DNA of 64,000 bases, from the NCBI GenBank assembly GCA_023052935.1, contig CM041298.1:64784217-64848216 (forward strand), written 5' to 3'. Below the pieces are notes generated by a model. That model worked only from the letters and a program-made list of their open reading frames with translations, had not been told where the DNA came from and did no database searches. This document shows positions 22,050 through 32,699 of the stretch, piece after piece. Made by a program: the position numbers and the translations under genes. The DNA comes from Piezodorus guildinii. Lineage: Eukaryota > Arthropoda > Insecta > Hemiptera > Pentatomidae. Positions within the stretch are counted from its first letter, which is position 1; the number at the start of each line of letters is the position of its first letter.

Positions 22050-22830
22050 ATTTTTTTTTTTCTGGGCCTGGGTCCCCAATAACAACAGGTTTGGACATTT
22101 TAAATATACAGTATGTCTAGTTAATAGACAAAATGAGAATAATTAACTAATATTTACAATTATGCATGGATATATATACTACACAAAACAAAATAATAAA
22201 TAAATTGATTACGGACTTTAAATATAAAATAAGAAGAAAAATAAATGTCAACATTATTCCGGTACTTAGGCTTCTAAGAATAAGCTTTGAAATAATAAAG
22301 AATCTATATCTACCCAGGAATTAATGAAAAATAAACCAATTAAACAATTAAAAATAATATACTAAAATAATGCGAAATAAATTCTTCTAGTGACAATATA
22401 TATATTTTTTAAATACTGTAACGATTGAACCAAAAGAAGTTTACTAGATAAAAATTGAAAGTTGAAAAATCATAGATAAATACCTGTGTAAAAAATTAAA
22501 ATATTGAATACAATCTGACTAAAGTTATTTCATTCTAAGGTGGTCCCGAGCCTGTGCGATGTCAGGTACTCGTTAAAGATCCCTATCCTAATAAAACCTG
22601 GATAGGCAAAATTTAGGACTCCCACTGTAGCATCGTCAGATTAGCCATAGTAGCATAAAGTGACGTTAAATAAATAAACAAACAATTATTCCATTGTCAG
22701 AAGAGCTAGAAGGTACTGGACGAGAAGGGGAGCATGCCGGATGTTTGTTGTTAGCGAATTCCAGAAATTATTGAAACGGGAAGAAAGGAGCAGTCAATTT
22801 TTTTTTTGTTCTGTGGGATTATAGTTGGAC
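22050..22830 (-). mobile_element. CR1-like LINE (family H) 3' end, interrupted by a SINE
   Basis: Minus strand: a fragment of the C-terminal coding end at 22695-22830 (the segment equivalent to the RSTFWNS region of the other copies), then a 3' UTR to the terminal hairpin GGGCC/GGTCCC at 22064-22077. The UTR is collinear with 26085-26545 on the plus strand (TTTTGGTTCAATCGTTACAG, AGACATACTGTATATT). The SINE fragment at 22537-22685 splits it. Confidence 0.7.
22537..22685 (+). mobile_element. 5'-truncated tRNA-derived SINE (AAAC-tailed family)
   Basis: Body identical in order to the full copy at 45205-45497: GGTGGTCCCGAGCCTGTGCG, CAGGTACTCGTTAAAGATCC, TGTAGCATCGTC, GTGACGTTAAA and an AAAC/AAAT tail. 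Imperfect flanking duplication TTATTTCATT (22525) / TTATTCCATT (22686). Confidence 0.8.
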
Positions 22831-23545
22831 TATATTACAATTAAAGATAATATAATATAACCTTAGACCATATTATATGTAGATATTTATGAATCAAATT
22901 GTAATCAGAATTGACCTTTTTTTAGTCGTTATAGTATATGTGACCCTTGGTGGAATACTCTATCCTTATTCGATCGACCGTACATTTCTCAGTAGAATAT
23001 TCCACGAACCTTTTGAGACTCAAGTTGTAGAGGTTGAACTCAATATCTCTTGAACCGTACAAAATATTGATCTTAAGGAAGGTTATAAATACAACTAATA
23101 CTGTATTATGTCGATGAAGTATATTAGTACTTATAATTGGTAATAATGTAACTGTAGAGAAAATAATTATTCCAAGTAGATTTTTATCTTATAATTATTA
23201 ATAAAAATCTATTTTTTCTGAATGTTTCTGGAATTGTATTTAGGTTTTAATTCTATGAACTCCATACTATTTTGATTGTCGAATAAACTCTTACAGTCAC
23301 TGTTTGTCAAATATTAGAAACTTTGCTGATAGCATTTATATTGATTCTAAACCACTAACTTTATTTACATATAATTACTTAATTGACCGGTTTAAAGACA
23401 CACACACACACTATATATGGTGCATATACTTTTAGAAATACAATTTAACTAATTCAATTGCACTAACTTTCTTTAAAACGACGCTAAAGGAAAAAAGAAA
23501 ATCTACAACAGTCTGTCTTAGCGAATTTATATTATTTGATATAAT
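22831..23545. other. Unassigned AT-rich sequence with a short CA run
   Basis: A short (CA)n run lies at about 23398-23412. No coding feature recognised. Confidence 0.4.
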
Positions 23546-23547
23546 AA

Positions 23548-23800
23548 AAATCTGGTGAGCACAACCCACATCTTAAAATTGATTTAAAAACTTTTAAATA
23601 AAGTTTAAGTTGAATAAAAGGTCAATGAGCTACATTGAGTTTCAATTGAAACATATGTCTTATATTAAATTATATAACAATTGAAATTATTATATAGAAA
23701 AATAATATCCCTCTCCATTACCTTATACAACTCAATATATAAGATAGTATTTTTTCTAAAATATTAAGCTTTCCAGCAGTATATTATAAAACTAAATTAG
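23548..23800 (+). mobile_element. Family A fragment (left third)
   Basis: Starts AAATCTGGTGAGCACAACCC; shares AAATTGATTTAAAAACTTTT-like sequence and TTCTAAAATATTAAGCTTTCC with the left part of other copies. Diverged. Confidence 0.6.
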
Positions 23801-23832
23801 TAAGGTGTAGATTATTTAAAGCGAAGGTCAAT

Positions 23833-23928
23833 TTTTGTGAATAAAATTGGAAGCTGATTTATACGTCACCACTCTTTTATTAAAAATAATTGCACTACGT
23901 TTCGGCTAAAATGCCATCTTTAAGTGCA
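23833..23928 (-). mobile_element. Penelope-like element terminus with hammerhead-like motif (reverse)
   Basis: On the minus strand (23928 to 23891): TGCACT, an 8-nt core, GGC-ATTTTA-GCC, GAAAC, GT, AGTGCA. The TGCACT/AGTGCA helix is a perfect 6 bp and the GGC/GCC hairpin precedes GAAAC, as in the minimal hammerhead ribozymes known from Penelope-like retroelements. The CUGANGA core is degenerate (CTTAAAGA), so activity is doubtful. Its inverted partner is at 24513-24600. Confidence 0.55.
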
Positions 23929-23985
23929 TAGGACATGAGGCTTTTGGTTGAAAGATAAATTAGTTCCATTGCACCTGAAGTGAAA

Positions 23986-23988
<3 letters not shown>

Positions 23989-24038
<50 letters not shown>

Positions 24039-24512
24039 TTGAGAGAGAGAGAAACAGTTCTTTATTAAGTAATATTACAATCAGTCCAATTTAGGACATT
24101 TTGAATAGTGATAAAGTACTACATTCACACGATATATACAAAAAAATAAATTTTATATAATAATAATAATAATACAATATACAAAACAAAATAAATAAAA
24201 ATATTATACAAAAAAAAATCAATAAAAATATTTCACAAAACAAAATCAATAAAAATATATACAAAAGTCACTCATACCTACAATCCTCAAGCATACAGCA
24301 CGTAAATGGAGAATCTAGCCAATGCTAGAACACCAATATACATGTTAGAAGAGATCTCGAGGCCACTGCCGTTTCAACCTTCTAGGGGGTGGTAAGGATG
24401 TGTGGAGCTGGATAAGGATTGAGCCAGGGGATTAGGCTGATGGATAAGGTTCTGATGGAATTTAGAGAATTTCGATGGTATAAGTTCTAAAATAAATGGA
24501 ATATTTAGGTCG
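23989..24512 (-). mobile_element. Jockey-type LINE 3' end with long poly-T (poly-A on minus strand)
   Basis: On the minus strand the coding end reads LCDLNIPFILEL...FHQNLIHQPNPLAQSLSSSTHPYHPLEG (24583-24374 region), matching NPLTETLKCSTNPYSPPRR of the jockey copy at 17820-17900. The 3' UTR includes CATGTATATTGGTGTTCTAGC. It ends in a tail written as T(~45) from 23992 to 24037. The same 3' UTR recurs at 30835-31955. Confidence 0.7.
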
Positions 24513-24605
24513 CAAAGATGGCATTTTAGCCGAAACGTAGTGCAATAATTTTTTAATAAAAGAGTGGTGAAGTAAGGGTCCAACTTTATTCACTAAATTA
24601 GTATT
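24513..24605 (+). mobile_element. Penelope-like element terminus with hammerhead-like motif (forward)
   Basis: AAAGATGGCATTTTAGCCGA, AACGTAGTGCAATAAT and GAGTGGTGA repeat the element at 23833-23928 in the opposite orientation. The upstream strand of stem I is lost at the junction with the jockey fragment, so a ribozyme fold is no longer possible here. Confidence 0.55.
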
Positions 24606-24611
24606 ATTATT

Positions 24612-24830
24612 TTAAAAATCTGTTGCGCGCAACACACGACTTTTGCTTCTATAATATAAAGCACCTCTTCTGGTTCACTGATATTGTTGAAAAAGTTGAT
24701 ATAACTTTCCAGACGTATAGTTGTCTTAAATATGAACTTTCAGTTTCGCACGACTTTTTAATTTCGTGCAAGACTTACCACAAACACACATACACACATT
24801 GTTCCAGTTTTCTTTAATATTCTCAATATA
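24612..24830 (+). mobile_element. Family A fragment with internal deletion
   Basis: Left end AAATCTGTTGCGCGCAACAC, then jumps to TTGTCTTAAATATGAACTTTCAGTTTC and a CACA run equivalent to the internal microsatellite; the right end is lost. Confidence 0.6.
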
Positions 24831-25734
24831 GAAACAATCGCTTTCTTCGGTATTTCTTTGACCGAAGAAAACATGATGTCCAGATAGAACACAGTAAAAG
24901 TATACGGTAGAATATGTTTTGTTATTTAATTATTTTTTCTGATTACATTTGATTTTAACTATTTCGAGAAAAAAAGGTTATATTCGGTTTGGCATTTTTT
25001 TAATCTATTTTATTGTCTATATATCTTAATTTAAATAATTGAATAAAACAAAAAACAAAAAACAGGACTTCTCCAGTTCTTTGATTTTGTAATCTACGCT
25101 CAGGAAAAGTGAACAAAATGAAGCAGAAAATCGATAAAAAGAGTGGCTTAGAATTACGCTGAGTAACCCCAGAAAATTTATTTTGCTTCTAACGAAGTTT
25201 ATTCTAAATTTTTCTAAGTTTATTTGCATTTAATTTTGTATTTCCTCTCTTTATTTCAAGGGGATTTTCGCTATTTCGTGAGTCCAATAGGCTAATAACT
25301 AAAATATTGATGGAAACAAACACTGAGCAATATAAGTAAAAACGAACAATATGTCCAAAAATAACATTAAATATTTTTAATCTCGGTTATAGGTTGTTGT
25401 TTGGATTTGTTTTTGTTTTTTAGTTTGTTATTATTTCATTGTATATATATGAATTTATTTATTTTCTATTTTATGTAATTTGACATAATCATTATTTTCT
25501 GTATATATTGTATGAATATGGTCTCATATCACTATTACTATTGTTCATTATGAAACAAATTGTAATATATCTCAATAAATAAATATTTACAAAAAAATAT
25601 ATATACATTTTTAAAACACGTTCGAAATTAAGTGAAATAGCTTATTAATCTAAAACTGACCATAAATAAAAATTTATCTTAGCCGATTTGTCAGATTATA
25701 TACTTTGAAATTTCTTCTGCCCTTTACCTTATTT
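24831..25734. other. AT-rich sequence, nothing recognised
   Basis: Reading frames are low-complexity. No mobile-element hallmark noticed. Confidence 0.4.
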
Positions 25735-25945
25735 TCACTTGCCTCCCTCCTAGAAATAAAGTTTAGAAGTTTAAATTAAGTTTAGAAGAAAAAAAATACA
25801 GAGAGTTTAAACAAAGAAGTTTATTATTCAGTAATTAATTTAACAATAAATACAATATTATTATCTATTACCATAAGTTAAGCCTGAGCCTCACTTACTT
25901 TAATAATATTTTTTTTTAAATCTTTAACTTTCCGACGTCATGTTG
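25735..25945 (+). mobile_element. Family A fragment, decayed
   Basis: TTTTCACTTGCCTCC at the left and AAATCTTTAACTTTCCGACG at the right correspond to the left third of family A (compare AAATCTTTAGCTTTCCCACG in copy 3). Confidence 0.45.
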
Positions 25946-25947
25946 TT

Positions 25948-26062
25948 CTTCGGCTTGGGCTACAACGGTGAACATCGGGCGGAACTGTGTAGGCGGAATT
26001 CGGTGGTATCTGCATCGAACCTTCGGGTTCGTTTAGCCTGTTATTGTTATTATTATTATTTA
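25948..26062 (+). mobile_element. RTE-like LINE 3' stub
   Basis: Matches 985-1100: GGCTTGGGCTACAACGGTGA, GGTGGTATCTGCATCGAAC, hairpin CGAACC-TTCG-GGTTCG at 26016-26031, then GCCTGTTATTGTTATTATT. It lies inside the family H LINE 3' region that continues at 26063-26545. Confidence 0.75.
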
Positions 26063-26545
26063 TTTATGATTTTTCAACTTTTTTTATTTTGTAAACTTCT
26101 TTTGTTTCAATCGTTACAGTATTTTTTATATTGTCTTTAGAAGAATTCGTTTCTTATTTTTGTAGTATGTTATTTTCATTTATGTTTTAATTAGTTTATT
26201 TTTCGTTAATTCATAGCCAACTAACGATTCTTTATAATTTCAAGCTAAATTATTCTTAGAAGCCTAAGTTTCAGAAAAAAGTAAACATTAATTTATTTCA
26301 TTTCTTCTTTTTTTTTTTAATATATAAACTCATTTATTTTTCATTTTGCCCAACACAATTATTTACTGAGGATTGTTTTTATTTATTTATTTTTTATTAT
26401 TTTATGTATATAGTTATCCATAATTGTAAATATTAGTCAATTATATTCATTTTGTATGTAGGTCAGACATGTTGTATATTATAAACTTTACTAATCTGTT
26501 ATTCTTAAGGGACTCAGTCCCAGAATAAAAATTACTTTCTATTCT
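26063..26545 (+). mobile_element. CR1-like LINE (family H) 3' UTR
   Basis: Collinear with the reverse of 22050-22490: GTAAACTTCTTTTGTTTCAA, CTTAGAAGCCTAAG, AATTGTAAATATTAG, CAGACATGTTGTATATT, CTGTTATTCTTAAGGGAC. The hairpin GGGAC-TCA-GTCCC at 26509-26521 and AGAATAAAAATTACTTTC close the element. Confidence 0.75.
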
Positions 26546-26880
26546 ATTAATCTATTCTGTTCTAAATTAAAACCTATTAATTAATTAACATCATGTTTTG
26601 TTTTGTTTCTTCTAAAATCTTGAGTTTTTCTACTTTATATTACTTATCACTTTTGCTATTCTTATTTACAATTTCTTTTTTCTTATTTCTTCATTTGCAC
26701 TTTTTAAAAGCTATTGGTCAATAAGCAAATGTGCTGTATATTTAGTAATATCAGACATATTATATAAAATATGATTTTTAACTTGTATGTATGATGAACG
26801 ACTGTCTATTCTCGTCACAATTAATTATCTAGAAAAATTAAGCTGGAATAAATAATTCTGTGCTTAAATTACAATAAATT
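26546..26880. other. AT-rich spacer
   Basis: Nothing recognised. Confidence 0.35.
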
Positions 26881-26889
26881 AATACAGTA

Positions 26890-27180
26890 TTTTTTTTTTT
26901 TTTTTGTAATCAAATATGTGTATAGTAGTGAAATAAGAAAAACCACAATAGATGACTGGGTACATCGCTCTGAAGAGATACTGCTGAGGGAGTGGGAGTT
27001 CTCTAAAATATTTTAAGTCAGTGACTTCTTTAGACACCGTCTCAGAGTCAACCCTGATGAAGGCCCACAATGTAGGCCGAAACGTCGGCACATAATTAAA
27101 TATGTGTTTCTATTTAATGACCGCACCCCCAATCATCTTCCTCATCTAATTTCTCAACGGTCAACAAAAACTCCATCATT
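26890..27180 (+). mobile_element. Penelope-like terminus carrying a canonical hammerhead core
   Basis: CTGATGA at 27054-27060, a stem-loop AGGCCC...GGCC at 27061-27078, GAAAC at 27079-27083 and GTC at 27084-27086 give all conserved core positions of a type I hammerhead ribozyme in the right order. Downstream, GACCGC...CTCAACGGTCAAC (27118-27165) matches the sequence after a second motif at 34510-34640, so the two are copies of one element. No GIY-YIG or Penelope RT ORF is seen nearby. Confidence 0.6.
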
Positions 27181-27269
27181 ATAAAAATAGCAGGATTCTA
27201 CCATCGCATATAAATATTTCGATCACGCCAATGGCCCTTAAGAGTAGAGGCAGATAAACATATTAAAAG

Positions 27270-28400
27270 ATTTTTTATACTTATTTATTTATTGATATTT
27301 AAAACTGTATTGTATAACACATCTAGTGAATAGACTAAAAGAAAATAGTCATGAAAAAGACATGTTGAGAAGCTTCCCAATGGAAGCAGTCTATAAATAT
27401 TCTAAACTAGATGGTCTCTAGGCCATCTTCTTTTCAGATGCCTCGGAGGATTATCAGGAATCGAAGTGGAAGAAAGGATTAGAGTGGAAGTGGAGTTTGT
27501 CATGAAAGGAATGATATCTGGTTCGGGCCAAATCAGCAACATACGGAACATTAAGGTCTTTATGGACCAGTTTATTAGTTACAAAGTAAGAAGCATTGAG
27601 GATTTTACGAAGTATTTTGGATTGTAGGGATTGGATACGGGAAGAATTTGATGGTTTAGTGGAGCCCCAGAGCTCTACTCCCTAAGTCGATATAGGCCGT
27701 ATGATAGTCATGTAGAGGAACCTTTTAAGATCTTGAGTGGAAGATTAAAACGTTTGTCTAGTAAGTGTTTGAATAGCCAAAAACGTCGAGCAGTTTCTTG
27801 TCGTTTCAGTCTTGTATGAGGGTTCCAAGTAAGGCGTTTGTCAAGGTGGAGTCCTAGATATCGGATCTGTTCAACAGGAACTAGCGGAATGTTAATGAAG
27901 GACACTGTAGGGCAGAATGGCATATGTTTACGATGAAGGATAAAGGTAATTTGGTTGGATTTGTTGGAAATTATTTTAATTTTCCAATTCTGACACCATA
28001 CCTGAAGGTCTCTGATGTGGGATTGGAGATTTTGAGAGGCAATAGCTGGATCAGTATTGACTGATAACACACATGTTTCATCAGCATAAGTAGAAAGGAA
28101 AGTGTTAGGATGGGACGGGATATCAGCTGTATAAACTGTGTAAATAATGGGACCAAGGATACTGCTTTGAAAAACACCAGTAAACTCACTAAAAATGGAT
28201 ATATAGGAATTATTATAATATACTATGAAGGCTCTGCCAGTGAGGTAGGACTGGATAATATGGACGTATGTATGGAGGAGGACTTTGCGGAGTTTATAAA
28301 GCAATCCCGGGTGCTACGTCGAGGAAGGCTCCCGTGAAATACAAGCCGCGCTCCAATGTAGACGAGACAACGTCCGATACACGATGACATTGCTTGACAC
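27270..28400 (-). pseudogene. Jockey-type LINE RT relic with 3' end
   Basis: Minus strand: LLYKLRKVLLHTYVHIIQSY near 28270, a Q-S-S-ILGPIIYTVYTADIP motif near 28140, then the catalytic box changed to YADET (the second Asp of YADD replaced), near 28075. Then IRYLGLHLDKRLTWNPHT near 27850 and a frame-broken C-terminal region to 27430. The 3' end is ACAGTTTTAAATATCAATAA with an AAATAAATAAG tail near 27270. The changed catalytic residue plus frameshifts near 27710 and 28310 make it inactive. Confidence 0.75.
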
Positions 28401-28429
28401 TGGAGTGGGACGTTCTGAATGCAAATAAA

Positions 28430-28930
28430 ATATAGTAAAGATAAATAAAAAAAGATGAAAATTGAAATTTTACGCTTAACTACGTCCATAATTCAGTTAT
28501 TTTTGAAGATAGAGAAAAATATGTATAGAGTTTTGGAATCAGTAAAGTGCGATAAACAAAAAAAAAAAAAAAAAAAAAAATTGAAATTTTTACTTTGTAA
28601 CTCTGTTATTTTCGATGATAGAAAAAAATATCATTGTTGTTTTTTAACCGAAAAAAAAGACAATTGAAATTGTATTCATAAATACGCCTATAACATAGTT
28701 ATTTTGAAAATACACACAAATTTGTGTAGAATTTTAGAATTAGTAAAGTGCGATGAACACAAAAAAGAAAAAAAAATCGTGATCAAGACATCGCGATGAA
28801 CTATGAAAAAATCTTATAAGGTCAAGCCACAATTTATGAGAGAAGTGATTCCCTGATAACCCGGTTATTATTGACGATAGAGTAAAAATGTACGGTGTCA
28901 TGGAATTAAGAAATTCATTTTGCATGAAAA
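28430..28930 (+). repeat. Diverged tandem repeat, about 140-bp unit
   Basis: Units share TTGAAATTTTAC, TAACTCAGTTATTTT-like, GAAGATAGAGAAAAATAT and TTTTGGAATCAGTAAAGTGC. GTAAAGTGCGATRAAC recurs near 28544 and 28744. A related array lies at 45520-45870. Both arrays touch the 5'-truncated end of a jockey RT fragment. Confidence 0.55.
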
Positions 28931-29424
28931 TCGAAAGAAAAGAAAAGTAAATAGTAAAGAAATCTAGTGTATAAATGCTTTTGGTTTATTATTTTTATTA
29001 TTTCTAGATTTCCTATCGCTTGTACAGTTTCTAATTGGTTCATAATTGCTTTATAATAATAGTTTTGAGGAACTGCTTCTCCATACGTCTCCCCATTGTG
29101 TCATTAAGAAGGTTTGCCTTACCCATTCTTCCCGAGGAACTTGATTATACATCTGTTAATTATGAATTGATATTAGAATTTTAATTAAGATTGTTATAGC
29201 TTCATTCAATAAAATATTAAAAGTTTGTAAAATGCTTAGTACAAAGTTGACTTTCTGGTTAGTCGATTGAGGTTAAACATTAGTTGTATGAACGCCTCAA
29301 ACGTTTATCTGAGTTTCTTAGTTTTTTTCGTTACTTGTTTTCTATACCCACGCACACTCACATCAGTTTGCAAAAATGAGTTTTTTCGCGTTCAGGGAAA
29401 ATGAAAAACTCGATTCCAAATCTT
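28931..29424. other. Unassigned AT-rich sequence
   Basis: Nothing recognised. Confidence 0.35.
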
Positions 29425-29429
29425 TTCAC

Positions 29430-29822
29430 AATTGAGACGTTGATTTCCAAAAGGTACTAAAGGACATTTTTTACGAAATTGATATTTTTACATATTTGTG
29501 TTCTCATTATTTAGTTTTATCTAAATTTTATATTTGGTGTTATCTATTGAATTCTCAAGTCCTTAAAAAACGTGATTTAGAAATGAGGTCATTTTCTAAA
29601 AGTACTAATTACGCATTTATTTTCGTTCCAAATCATTCTAAAAAAAAGTCATTTCATAACTTTAATATGATGTTATTATAGTAAAAAAAATAATTCTACA
29701 TTTTAAGGCAAAAAGACCCAAATTAGCTATTTTAATAATATAGTAATGAGAGATTTTCGCGCTTCCTGTAAAATTTCCTAGAATGGATATAGTACCTTTT
29801 GGAAATCAACATCTCAATTGTC
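29430..29822. repeat. About 390-bp segment bounded by 30-bp inverted repeats
   Basis: CAATTGAGACGTTGATTTCC followed by AAAAGGTACTA (29432-29462) occurs inverted at about 29788-29819 with one visible mismatch. The interior has no coding potential. Candidate MITE; a clear flanking duplication was not identified. Confidence 0.5.
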
Positions 29823-30834
29823 GACCTGCCTCTCACTTTAGGGATACATATTCCATGTACTTTTTATAGATGAACACAATTAGGACTAGGTGTTTTGATT
29901 AATAAGGGACCACACAAATCGATAAGTTTACTTACCAACCTAACAGAATGTTTAGTGGTGTGAAACTATGGTATACAATATATTTTATGCCATTTCAATT
30001 TATTTTTTTTTTAGAGTGTGTCGCGTTTCAACACATATAGGTATTTGACAAATGCACTAATACTATTCATGACCAGTGAAAAAAGTGGATAATTTGTGGA
30101 AACAAAATTTCCTTAACATAATGAAATTTCAGAGCTACCAGAGAGAGGCAATATAGTTATCCAACGGTTTTATTTAGACTCTAAACGTTTAAACAGCGAA
30201 GGAAAAATATGCAATTTTCTGGTATATTCCTTACCAGGAAAGCTGTTCTTATTGAAATAGATTAGATTTCAGAGAAGTGGAATTGACTCGCTGGATGTTG
30301 AAAGGGCCTTTCTTCAAATGTTTAGAGTGTTTGGGTAAATTATTCTGATAAACTGTATTATCTTGATCTAGTTCATTTACCGTTCCATTGAATATTAAAT
30401 GTGCGTTTGCCTAAACATTTCAGCGCGGTAAATATACGGGCTATACTCAAAACACAAAATTAGCTGAAGGTCTGGTTAAATAAGTAAATAGAGGTATGCT
30501 TAGGTAACAGAAAACCTCTGTGGTGATTTTATAGTGGTTACTTGGTTAATGCAGGTCCGAGTTATTGAAATTTTCAAACGCTTCAGATTATTATTTAGCG
30601 AAAAACTAAACGTTTTGCAAAAGAAAAAAAAATATTGAGTTGCAAAATAAGTTGGTAGTGTTTCAATTTCATCCTCTCAGTGTTTATGAAATCACGTTTA
30701 CTTAGTCAATAATGTTTACTTATTCTAAAAAAGGATTAGTTAAGATACTTTTATGTATCAGTTTTAACCGAGATCCCTTATATTTAAGTGGTATTTTGCT
30801 TTCTCAAAAAGGAAGAGAAAAAAATCATTTTCGC
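29823..30834. other. Intron-like sequence, nothing recognised
   Basis: About 1 kb of moderately AT-rich sequence with no similarity to the other repeats in the window. Confidence 0.4.
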
Positions 30835-31009
30835 CGATCTTAAACTTTTTTATTAAGTAATATTACAATCTGTCCTAATTAGACATTTTTAATAGTGATC
30901 AAGTACTATATTCACACAATATACACAAAACAATAAATTTATAAAATAATATTACAATATACATACAAGGCGGTATCTTCAAAAATTAGTTTACCTGATA
31001 TCTTTAATC

Positions 31010-31010
31010 G

Positions 31011-31042
<32 letters not shown>

Positions 31043-31066
31043 ATATATATATATATATATATATAT
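31010..31066. repeat. (AT)n microsatellite
   Basis: Interrupted AT dinucleotide run of about 55 bp. Confidence 0.9.
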
Positions 31067-31299
31067 CACACTAGATTTAATGAAACCATTCCTTTCCAAA
31101 GGTATCGTGTTTACCGATCCAAGTAGGTAGCATGCAGAGCAAGATTAAATTAGCCATATTTCAATAGATGACATTATTATTTAAATTAACTTAAATATAT
31201 ACAATATATTTACACAATACTTGAGAATACTGAGTGACATTACTGTTAACCTTGCCATAAAATATTACAATAAAGAAATACCTTACAAAAACTTGGTCG

Positions 31300-31590
31300 G
31301 CTAACGAAGGTGGAATCAGTCTTAGGCACCCCTTATCGGCTTCATCCTCCACCTGCTCTGACCCCGACGGACTTCTCCTCTTGTAGATGGAACTTCAACA
31401 TTCGTGGCAAGAATCCGACTGCCATTTTCGAATCTTCTTTCTCACCGTCGTCACCTCGAGCAGGACTGATATGGGAAGTGCCCCAAGCCACGGGTCATTT
31501 GTCCTAGGGTGTAGGAAGTTTCCCGAGGTATCGCTAGGAGGTCTCATGGAGGTAAACGTATTTTGATGTTTTGCCGACTAAGCATATTAT
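31300..31590 (+). repeat. Unclassified repeat shared with 43980-44340
   Basis: Shares CTTCTTGTAGAT-type sequence, GGACTGATATGGGAAGT, TTTGTCCTA, TATCGC and a TTTTGCCGACTAAGC-like end with the second copy. GC-richer than its surroundings. The 65-codon frame here has no recognised domain. Confidence 0.45.
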
Positions 31591-32059
31591 TATTATTATA
31601 ATTAATATAATTATTATCTAATCCTTACTCTCCTCAGTATCCTCAATACATTACAATATATACAATAAAGAATCAATAAAAATATGTACATAAGTCACTC
31701 ATACCTATATACATTCCTCAAGCATACAGCACGTTAGTGAAGAATCTAGCCAATGCTAGAACTCCAATATACATGTTTACAGGAGGTCTCAAGGTGCCGT
31801 TTCAAAATTCTAGAGGGATGGTAAGGATGTGTGGAGCTGGATAGGGATTAAGCTAGCGAATTGGAGTCATGGATGAGGTTCTGATGGAATTTAGACAATT
31901 TTCATAGTATAAGGTCTAAATTAATGGAATATTTCGGTCGTGGTGTAAGGTATTTTCGCATTTAATAATTTTTTATTTCTGAAAAGGAAAATCTGCTGCA
32001 CAAACACAAAGTATATGGCGATGATGTCTTAGGACAGTGGTTTCCAATAAGTGGTCCGC

Positions 32060-32412
32060 TGGGGTTATACAATTTTTGTGTTTTTGAACACAAGAATAGT
32101 AATATAAATGTAAAATATACCGTTGGATAGCTGAAGATTTTAGAAAAAAATATTACATAATAGACGAAATCGTAAAAGTTAATGGAGAGTGATGAACAGC
32201 CGATAAAACAAACTGGTTTTTGTAGATAATTATAAAATAGAATATTTAATAAAACACATGTTTCCAGTGAAATTAAATTTAAAATTACCAATAAATGTTT
32301 AATCATTTACATTATAATCAGTTGTTTCAATGAATATTTAGTGATTTATTGATATTGCTTTTCGGATCTTAGGGATAAGTGAAATACCGTGTAACGTTGA
32401 GTAATGTTTTCT
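32060..32412 (-). mobile_element. Family A fragment (reverse)
   Basis: GTGTTTTTGAACACAAGAAT, ATATAAATGTAAAATATACC and GTGATGAACAGCCGATAAA correspond to 9395-9530 of copy 2. Confidence 0.6.
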
Positions 32413-32699
32413 AGTTTAATAAACGTTTTTAGGAAGAAATATAAAATCAGCCAAATTATTTTCTACCTCAGAAAGATGATGTTTATTTAGCAATGCGCGA
32501 TATAGGCCTACGTACGATAGATCGTTTTTTTTTTCTTTTGTTTTTTTTTTTCATTTTTTCTTTACCCGTTTAATTATTTTTTTATTGATTTTCAATATGC
32601 TTTTATCAAACTTGAAGTCCATCACTCTTTTTTTATCATATTCTTTTTTCGGTCCGTATATTATCCTCGAAATCATTCTTCCTGTTATTATTAAGGACT

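Larger units (their letters stand above)
30835..31955 (-). mobile_element. Jockey-type LINE 3' end, split by about 650 bp
   Basis: 30835-30970 and 31640-31955 are together collinear with 24040-24510 (ACAATCTGTCCTAATTAGAC; CATACAGCACGTTAGTGAAG; AATCTAGCCAATGCTAGAAC; GGATGGTAAGGATGTGTGGA). The intervening 30985-31635 holds an (AT)n tract and an unrelated repeat, indicating insertion or rearrangement. Confidence 0.65.
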
